Position numbers and translations under genes: made by a program | Assembly: GCA_021234155.1 (NCBI GenBank) | Contig: JAJEKV010000902.1 | Location: 1-64,000, forward strand | Source: Isoetes taiwanensis | Lineage: Eukaryota > Streptophyta > Lycopodiopsida > Isoetales > Isoetaceae | Length of the DNA stretch: 64,000 nucleotides | Direction of reading: 5' to 3' | The notes under the pieces: model-generated | Seen by the model: the letters and a program-made list of their open reading frames with translations, nothing else | Databases searched by the model: none | Told to the model about the DNA's origin: nothing | Shown here: positions 56,151 to 64,000 of the stretch, piece by piece | How the letters are laid out: every line of letters begins with the position of its first letter | Position numbering within the stretch: the stretch's first letter is position 1

Positions 56151-57659
56151 CTCACGAGGAGGTGCCTCGTGAGCCACCCGCTGACCTGTCCAACCTATTT
56201 CTCCACCCTCCTCTCGCATCTTTTCATCAATCGTCGGTCGAATATGCTCGTTCCCCAACCTCCGTGGATGTCATGCAATGCTTGCAAGATCCTTTGAGCT
56301 TTCTGGACTTGCGAAATGTTCTTCCGCTCTTCTTCATCCCTTGAGGTCCCATACCGTTTGCAATCACGAAAGCAAACTTATCCCAAAACCCCGGGTAAGA
56401 GTGTACCTTGAGTGGGATCTTGCTAGAGCCACCTAGAACAAAGAGAGTCCATGATTAACAATTATGGTGCCATTAGTCATAACGAAGAAAAAGGATGCGT
56501 AATTCAAAATAGATTGGAGAGCATTCATTCCATATAGCCGCATTTAATCACACATAGAAGCATATAAATGGTCTCCTTCACGTAATTTTGCATATAATCT
56601 AGAGGAAAAATTATGCGACTCTCTCAACCGGGTGCGTAAGTGCTAAATTCATTAGCAAAGGCCTCCTTACTTGGAGACTCATACTCCACATCATTTGTCA
56701 TGGGGACACGAGAGATCTCAAAAGCCCCAGTTCCTTTTGGTTCTTATCCCTTGTGCCAACACAAATTTCAATCTCTTCAATAGTAGTAGCTTCTGCACAT
56801 AGGATCGGTTTGAGCTTCATCTTCATGGGAATCGGCAATCTCTAGATTGGTTGGAAGCACCAATTCATCATCAGTCCCCTTCAAACAATTCCACAACCGG
56901 AAGAGGGGATTGATTAGTCGGGAAGATCTTTTCAAAAGTCGGGGGCCCCCATTTCCGCTACCGCAGGACGATTCATTGGAGGGCTAATAGACATTGATTG
57001 GGGTTTTTAGGGCTTTTGGATTGTAAGGGTTTTGGCTCTCAATTCATGTGCTGGGGTTACAATCACGGCATTGGAATTTATGATCTCCTTCCCTTTAGAG
57101 TCAGGGTCGTTCAAACCTTAACCTTAGCCAAGTCTTCCTTGAATTGGACCTTCTTTTTCCATTCAGTTCTTTCCTTCTTCCTGTTACTCCTCTTAAGCTT
57201 CTACTATGCAAGTTGCCTTTCTTTTTGCTGCTCCGGCCTTTTGCCTTCTAACACTTCTTTTAGCACTCCCATTTGTGTGCTCTCTATTGTTATTTCTTTC
57301 ATTATTACTCCTTTTTTAAAGGAGTAATCCAGTCCCCTTCCCGCTATTGGAATATTCTAGAAGTTTGGGTATCAGGCCCATGCTTCTTCTCCTCTTTTTT
57401 ACCCAAACAAACTTGCCCTCCATCACGCCTGGCGCGATTGCATTGATTTAAAAGCACGCCTGGCATGAATTGCATTAACAAGCTTGCTTTTAAATCAAAT
57501 TCAGAATAGTCTTAAGCTTAGTGAGTCTAACTTCACTAAGCTTTCTAATTGTCCTTTGTTAGCCTGCAGAATAGAAAGTCTACCACACTTGCCATTTGTT
57601 TCGCATAGAAATGAAAGTCAACTTTTAGAATGAATGAATGTATTTTTATCATCAACGAA
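56151..57659. other. No recognisable gene
   Basis: About 1.5 kb with no supported frame. Short frames at 55983-56297 and 56998-57327 on the plus strand lack motifs. Confidence 0.4.
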
Positions 57660-57800
57660 GACCAATTGACCTATTGGACCCAAATAAAAAGAACAACAAG
57701 CATACTACTGACAGGATTAAAGAACCCTCGCCCCAAAGGATTTTTTAGGGAAAAACTGTGACAGTTATAACTATGCTGACAAATTGTACAATGATATTTC
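57660..57800 (-). repeat. Dispersed 3'-end-like repeat Q, copy 1
   Basis: GACCCAAATAAAAAGAACAA, AGGATTAAAGAACC and CTCGCCCCAAAGG match the other Q copies near 58780-58920 (inverted) and 61700-61860 (same orientation). The conserved core is a GC-rich block, CCCGAAGGG or CCTTCGGG, next to a T/A run and TTAATCC. This looks like the tail of a retrotransposed element, but no coding part was found. Confidence 0.5.
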
Positions 57801-58779
57801 ATATTAAAGTACATTTCTAACTGGTCTACATCCGGACCTCTTGGAACATTAATATTAAGATTGCTTACTTGGGCAGTTGCCTGCAGCAATCCTCATCTTC
57901 AGTGTATTGCATTTGTTTCTATGCTTGTATAAGTGATCATATGCTGGTCTCAGAGTAAAAATTAAGGACACTCAATATTTTTTATGTTATTATCCATGGG
58001 CGATTATTTGGTATTTCTAGATTTTTTTTAATTAATATGTGGGCGATTTTTTTTCGAAGAGAATTTATCCTAATCTTAGTGGGCGATTTTATTTGCTTCA
58101 CGGGTTATATTTTGTCACAACTCTAGAAATGCATGTTATATTTCAAAAGCGCACCAAAAGGAAACCAAATATCACAGTATTGACCACTTCACATGTGATA
58201 TGCTCTACTTTTGATAGTTTTGATAAGGTCTCCAAATTTCCTATGATACTCCTCTGACAAAGAAAGATCGCGAGGCACTTAAACTGTACCTAGATGCTAC
58301 TTTCCTTCGCAAGCTCACGGGATGCGAGGCTCGACGCGATTAAGTCGGGCACACTATATGACAAGTCAATCCTAGGCTCACAAGAGGCCCACACCAGTAC
58401 TTGTACACCCAGCTGCCCATGAAGAAGCGCAGACTTATAGCTTCCATTCGCACGGGTGCACATCGCCTCCGCATTTAAACAGGGCGTTGGCTCGGGAAGC
58501 ATGAGAGCAAAGGCTTTGCCAGTGTTGCCACCAGAGCGCGATTGAGGATGAATGTCATGCCCTCCAGATCTGCCCAGCATTTGCCCATATCCGAGAGCGA
58601 TATGTTCGATTACTAGTGCCTGGCCAGCCGTTGCATCAGTTATTGACTACGGCGTCAGTGGGTTTGTTGGGGTCATACCTCCAGGAGGTTATGGATGCAC
58701 GGACTCGTTTGTGTCCTACGGGACGGTATTGAACTGTCCTATGCAATTGTACAGTGTGCCATCATGTTTATTACTGCTA

Positions 58780-58925
58780 AGGTTTTTCCCTCGGAAACCC
58801 TTCGGGACGGGGTTTTTTTAATCACATCGTAATCGCTTGTCGCTCTCTTTTGTTTGGGTCCCATAGGCCAATTGGTCTCCGTGGACGCTAAAAACCTATT
58901 CTATTCTATTCTATTCTAAAGTAAA
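58780..58925 (+). repeat. Dispersed repeat Q, copy 2, with TTCTA microsatellite
   Basis: TTTCCCTCGGAAACCCTTCG and GGACGGGGTTTTTTTAATC, then TTTTGTTTGGGTCCCATAGG, are the inverse of the Q copies at 57.7 and 61.8 kb. It ends in four TTCTA/TATTC units at 58896-58919, as some LINE or SINE tails do. The overlapping frames at 58290-58821 are not supported as genes. Confidence 0.5.
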
Positions 58926-60372
58926 GGGTAGGAACGTATGCTTGACCAGTTACAACCCAATCTGGATTAGTCGAATGGTCCAAGAAAAACCTAATTCCCC
59001 TCATGAGGCATTATATATATCACGTATTGCCTCATGGTTACATGTTTGAGATAACAATGGGCCTCGTAAGATGAAGCCCTAAAACAATCTCGAGGTAATC
59101 CAATATGGGGTTACAAAATTTCAGCTATAAAATCTGCCCAAATCTCTGAAGCCTTAAGCCCTAATTGAGATTTCTTAATATGGGCATGGTGATAACGGGT
59201 GATGGTATTACCTCATCAATATTTTTTATTTTGGCGATTCCTTTTCATACAAATGTTTTAAGATCATATATGGGCTAATCCTATTTTACTATGTCGATAA
59301 AAAAATTACGATGTGGGTGATTTCTTTCTCATAAAGATAAAAAAATCGAGAAATGGACGATTGCAAGCCCGTGAAGTGCAAAACGGATCCTACTAATCTA
59401 TCAAACCCTAATTGAAAAATATTAAAAAAATAGCCAATTTGGCGATTAATCGATCCCTTAATTTTTACTTCTGCCTAGTCTACTCTGTTTCATTATACTT
59501 TCAGTCCTATCTTATAAGAATAATAGCTACAGGTTTTGGTACGTTTATATTTTGGCCTAAAATTTCCATGATAGAGAATTGATTAACAAGATAGATAGAT
59601 CCAATAAGTACGGACATGTACTCCCAATTTTGTAACTTGATACGTTCGCATCTGCAGTTTAGGATTAAGTTAATTTTTTAAGCTGCCTGGTTAAAATTTT
59701 AAGTGAGTGTGAGTCTATGCTATTACACAGATAAGCATGTCTAATCTGTATCTGTTTTTGTATTTTTGCCCCTCAAATTTTATTTGTCTCGTCCACTTGC
59801 CACCATACTTGCCCTCATAGTGCCAAAATGCCACATCAGATCAAATGCACTCTTATGCCAGCCTCTTTGATTGTTCTGGATACGCGGAGTCTAACTCCAA
59901 TGTGGGACCAATCAACACTGTCTGGATAACCTGGACTCTAGATCCAGAGTTTATATTGGCATGTACAAGGATGAGTACAAGAATCTGGCACCAACAGGGG
60001 TGTTAGAACCGCATGCACTCGTCTACGCCACCAAGATCCGGTCTTACGCCTGGATTTGTTGTGAAGAGATTTACCTCATGTTTTCCTATACCGATCACCC
60101 ATAGTATCTTTCACCACTTCCTACTCACACTAAAGAAGAGGCGGACGGGGAGAGTGAGGCCATGTCTGAAAAACTCTTTTGTAACAGATTCAGGTACAGT
60201 TGGCAAGTCTTGCCCAGAGAAATCACAATGAGAAGTCATTTTGGGTCCGCAACTTTGTTCCTTATACCCTCGCACGAGCTGGGTACAACCAGTGCGGCAG
60301 GAGTGTTCTTGTAGTGCTTTTACTTCTCTTGTAGTGCTTTTGGATCAAGCAGTAGTGCGTTGATTCATAAAG
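58926..60372. other. No recognisable gene
   Basis: About 1.4 kb. ATTTTGGCGATT/ATGGGCGATT-like phrases recur loosely near 58000-58090 and 59215-59440. A plus-strand frame at 60013-60231 has no motif and may or may not belong to the exon candidate that follows. Confidence 0.4.
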
Positions 60373-60642
60373 GTTATCGCATCGGTCCTAGCGTCCCGAT
60401 ATCAAGGAACTATTGAAGGTGGAGTTGAGGAACATGCAGAGATAATCCAAGCACCTAAATCACACGGGATTGCTGATGTTGACTCTGAGGCTATTAAAGA
60501 AGCTAAGTTCGACCTCGATAATCTCGATGAAGCTTACCTCACTAACCATGCATTTAATTTTGATCCCATTCATGGTGCTTTCGACCATCTAATCCTCTTG
60601 GGCGACACTGAGGAGCCTGATACATCGGAGAAAGACTTGTAA
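60373..60642 (+). CDS. Possible terminal exon of an unrecognised gene
   Basis: An 89-codon open stretch without a start codon, preceded by CATAAAG as a weak splice acceptor and ending TAA at 60640-60642. It reads VIASVLASRYQGTIEGGVEE, then AKFDLDNLDEAYLTNHAFNF, DPIHGAFDHLILLGDTEEP and ends TSEKDL. It is acidic, with sensible codon use. I do not know the family. Upstream exons were not identified, so this may be a pseudogene relic. Confidence 0.35.
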   Translation, partial: VIASVLASRYQGTIEGGVEEHAEIIQAPKSHGIADVDSEAIKEAKFDLDNLDEAYLTNHAFNFDPIHGAFDHLILLGDTEEPDTSEKDL

Positions 60643-61363
60643 ATTATGTGTACCTCAAATGTAAAAATAATATTTTTTGTATATAAATTTATCGAGCTCA
60701 TACATTGCTCGTGTCTCAAAGTGTCGACGGATATGCAAATATTCCTTGTTATAAAATTAATCTTGTTCTTAGCTATAATTTCTGCACTGTCATGTTTCTA
60801 ATGGCGCCAGATAATGGCATTTCACATGCACGAATATACATAATGGCGCCATAATAGCTCAAAAATTGATCATAAAACAGACTAGAAAACAGTTTTGTCC
60901 CTAATTGGAATCACGAAATTTCTCATTTTAATGAAATTGTGCTTCATAATGGATCTGCATGGGAAGGCGTCCATGCCTGAATGGCCTCTTTCAACATATG
61001 TTTGCCCTCAAGAAACAAATGTTTAGTCAAGTCTAAGTGATGCATGCGCTCATAGTTCGAGCTCTATGAATGATGGCATCCATCGATCCATTGCTACTAG
61101 GATCTTATGCTCATGCCATTAAGTGTATTTGCTTTCCTTGGACATGTCCAGGACTGCACAATCAAGTAAATTCGTGATATCTTTTAGACTAATTGTATTT
61201 AGCAAAACACCAATTATCTATATCTATATTTATATCAAAATTTTGAATTGCATCATAGCAAAGCCAACCATGCTCTGTTAGTTTATCCTCACGATGCATC
61301 CTGTGCATAACAACTTTAGTTTTAAAACAAGCATATAAAAGAAATGCAGACAGCCGCAACACA

Positions 61364-61415
61364 GACTCCCTCCAGAGATGTTTCAGAAAGACTCCCTCCA
61401 GAGATGTTTCAGAGA
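61364..61415. repeat. 26-bp perfect tandem duplication
   Basis: GACTCCCTCCAGAGATGTTT plus CAGAAA occurs twice head to tail (61364-61389 and 61390-61415, the second with one change at its end). The surrounding 60650-61560 region holds no supported gene. Confidence 0.85.
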
Positions 61416-61699
61416 GATGTAGACATTCATAAAAATTAACAGGTCTTAGCAACTATCATATACCGTAGATATTCCACCATGCTCAGTTGGTTCGTCTCCA
61501 ATTGCCTTCATGTCATCCTGCTCAACAATTTCACAAACCAAAATATAATAAAAGGACAGGTAGGTGTATAATATATGTACTCAAACCTAGAATGGGACTC
61601 GCAAGAAACCAACAAACCGCCCGATAGATAGGCTTCTCATTCATCTCAGCAGATTTTCTACAATGGTGGGAGTGGGTAGCGCACATACGAACTACCCAC

Positions 61700-61860
61700 G
61701 AAAAATAAAGGGAAAATCCAATTATATCATTTAGACCCCAAAAAAAATACAATGCTAATAGATGAGTGGTTGATGTACGCCGAAAGCTTATCAACGGGAT
61801 TAAAAACCCCCGCCCTTCGGGTTTCGAGGAAAACCCTAGTGATATAAGCCTTGAAAGGGG
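61700..61860 (-). repeat. Dispersed repeat Q, copy 3
   Basis: GACCCCAAAAAAAATACAAT, ACGGGATTAAAAACCCCCGC and CCTTCGGGTTTCGAGGAAAA match the other Q copies. It lies just left of the duplicated block at 61.86-62.6 kb. Confidence 0.55.
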
Positions 61861-62605
61861 CTTAGACAAGCGTACGGCATAGAATCGCTCCCAAAAACCC
61901 CGCATGGAGAAGTCGAAGCGGATGCGCTCGCCAGCCCAGCACGCACATCACCAACACAACAAGCGAGAAAACATACGAGAATAGCATCACCCAGCGGGTG
62001 AAAAAATGAAAAACATGATAACAGAACTTGTACAAAATATAATAAACAAAGAAGGGGGAGGTGGGTTCAAAGAGAATAAGGTGCTGATGAGAGAAGAGGA
62101 AGCCGATGAAGGCGTGGATGCGTTGGCGCTGAAATAGCGAACTCCCACCAAAAGCGGGCATGCGGCCTTATTTGCCAGATGCATGCATGACATGCATGCT
62201 CGTCCCATTCTAGAATGGCGATCCGATGTCCCGGATCGATGCGATTCTAGAATGGGACGCAAGAAACCAACAAACCGCCCGGACTACGAGAGAACTTCCC
62301 TTACAAACTAGGATCGAGGGCGAAGGTCCACGGGGACGAGCCAAAAGCGGGAAAAAGGATAGCGGAAAGAAACGCCAAATTGGCTAAACGGGGAAGAAGC
62401 CCCTCCCGCACGGAAACAATTCAAAGAGAATAAAGGTATTTTCTGAGGAGAAGAGGAAGCGCCGATGAGACGTGGATGCAGAAACGCGCCTGAAATAGCG
62501 AACTCCCCACCAAAACGGGCATGCGCCGCTCGCATGCATGCATCTCGTCCCATTCTAGAATGGCGATCCGATGTCTCGGATCGATGTGAACATGTTAAGA
62601 ATGGT
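61860..62605. repeat. Duplicated block of about 380 bp with CCATTCTAGAATGG palindrome
   Basis: The text TTCAAAGAGAATAA, AGAGGAAGC, CCGATGA, GTGGATGC, TGAAATAGCGAACTCCC, CACCAAAA and CGGGCATGCG occurs at about 62069-62166 and again at about 62420-62530. Both are followed by CGTCCCATTCTAGAATGGCG and ATCCGATGTC. GAATGGGAC, GCAAGAAACCAACAAACCGC also occurs near 61590 and 62253. CCATTCTAGAATGG is a perfect palindrome. Function is unknown; a local segmental duplication is likely. Confidence 0.65.
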
Positions 62606-62771
62606 TTTGACATATAATCCTTCGTATAAGGTCTACCAATAAGAAATGCATACATAAAGGATACAAACAAATCTAAAGGTACACAAACATAGCCTATTTT
62701 TCTACTAGGAATATCATGCTCAGCATTGCTTTCTCCATCTCTATGCCTCTTATGTCCACCACACATGTTAA

Positions 62772-62935
62772 TATGTATTTAATTGTACTCGTCCAACTCC
62801 CATAAGTTCAAATACATTAACATATTCAGATTTCAACAATACATAACTTCATATTTAACTGCACTCGTCCAACTCCCATAAGGTTCGAATGCATTAACAC
62901 ATTCAGATTTCAATTCACACATAACATCAAGACTG
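62772..62935. repeat. Two tandem copies of a 76-bp unit
   Basis: ACTCGTCCAACTCCCATAAG begins at 62787 and again at 62863, each followed by TTCRAATRCATTAACA and CATTCAGATTTCAA with few differences. The rest of 62936-64000 is AT-rich and has no gene I can support. Confidence 0.8.
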
Positions 62936-64000
62936 AAGTAGAAAGAATGGTGCATGTAGTCATAAATGTAGTTAAGACATTTCTCAGCAGCCCTTGTAGT
63001 AATAATAGAGGTGCAACATGATGCTACAGGAATAACATGCACTCAATCCCAAAATCGACAATCTCTGGTTACTTAGTACTCATAGTACTCATAATTTCAA
63101 AGACCACATGCACCTTTCTTTGAGATATCATAATCTTGTGCTTTGCATCCTTCTAAAGGCATTGCTTCCGTGTTTAATTTACCAACCTTTACAAGAATAA
63201 ATCATTCGGAAAAATCTTATATCTACGCCTCCATATGATTCCCAGCTGCTATTAATCCCTGTGTTTCGAATTTGATTTCCATTTTCTTCCTTTCTCCAAA
63301 TAGCCTTCAAATAAAAGAACATTAGCATTTGCCCATAGCGGGGAATCCAAAGTGGTCATAATATGTAGTATTGCACATTACTTCCCATATCTTTATGAGG
63401 GTATCACTATGGTCCTGAGAGTTATCATGAACAATGCCTCCTCCTTGTTGACAAGCAAAAGAATTCCCTCTTAGGTATAAGCCCTATACTTGGATAGTTT
63501 ACCACATCCACAATATGAAATGCACGAAAGAGTTGGACTATTTTACCGTCAATTGCACAACATCAAATAGTTGATCATGGTACGCTACTTTTACATCCAG
63601 CTATCGTTGTTGCTTCATTCTTTAGTTATACATGAATAAGAACAAAACACCATCAGCATATTTTACTAATATGACACTAAGGCTACCTGTTCATTTAGTC
63701 TAAGAAACATATATCTTTACCTTCACTTGATCACGTTCGAGTGTTGGGTCCTCTATTATTTTTGCTTCCCTCCTTCTCCAAACGGTCTACACAACTTCCA
63801 ATTATATTTAATACTTAATTTATGAACCTTTTTATTCCATATGAAAGACACAAAGATTAAATATGAAAGAAAGAAAAATTAAGAGTACGCAATCGCTTGG
63901 GTCTATGAGACCAATTATTACATCAGTTCATGAAAAGCTAGGGGCTCATTGTAGCCATCTAGAATTGTACGCAAGGAAAATACTAACTGGAACAGTAAAA

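Noticed and set aside
58290-58821. Possible gene on either strand around 58.3-58.8 kb
   Set aside because: No motif, both strands open, and the right part is dispersed repeat Q.

Overview
The window reads as nuclear DNA of a land plant with a large, repeat-rich genome. The plant-type phospholipase A1, tRNA-iMet-primed Ty3/gypsy chromoviruses, AAACCCTAA boxes and long AT microsatellites all point that way. Two traits favour a seed-free plant (fern or lycophyte) or a gymnosperm over a flowering plant, but this is only inference: a Penelope-like reverse transcriptase and a gypsy fragment of fungal type. Almost every reading frame is cut by one-base shifts. Where two copies of a repeat can be compared, differences cluster at C/G-rich points while AT-rich stretches are identical, so many 'frameshifts' may be base-calling errors at methylated cytosines.

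Layout. 1-9090: mostly non-coding, with a broken unrecognised reading frame (4.1-5.1 kb), a tandem repeat of about 250 bp (5.3-6.2 kb) and an ankyrin-like scrap. 9093-19280: a retroelement on the minus strand, made of two 2.9-kb direct repeats around an unrecognised ORF1 and a reverse transcriptase of Penelope-like type. 19.9-21.2 kb: four tandem units with tRNA-like A and B boxes. 21.8-22.4 kb: (AT)n tracts and an array of short palindromes. About 22.95-30.6 kb: a truncated Ty3/gypsy element (E1), minus strand. 30.6-33.8 kb: dispersed repeats and a hairpin array. 33820-47069: a full-length chromovirus (E2), minus strand, with 1.58-kb LTRs, a tRNA-iMet primer site, gag-pol and a C-terminal chromodomain. 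47.1-64 kb: low-complexity DNA, one damaged plant gene (phospholipase A1, 52.4-53.8 kb), a fungal-type gypsy scrap (55 kb), one orphan exon candidate (60.4-60.6 kb) and several small repeats.

The most interesting signal is shared by E1 and E2. In both, the first reading frame after the 5' LTR, starting about 0.7 kb inside it, encodes a protein of about 385-400 residues whose C-terminal part is a histone H3 fold. In E1 it ends AIHAKKVTIMPKDF. In E2 it ends with AKRVTCMPKDIRLA, and that protein begins with MARTK, the H3 N-terminus. E2 also carries a chromodomain, a module that in other proteins binds methylated H3 tails. A chromovirus that supplies its own H3-like protein would be a new kind of retroelement-chromatin system. 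I do not know of a described example, but could not search.
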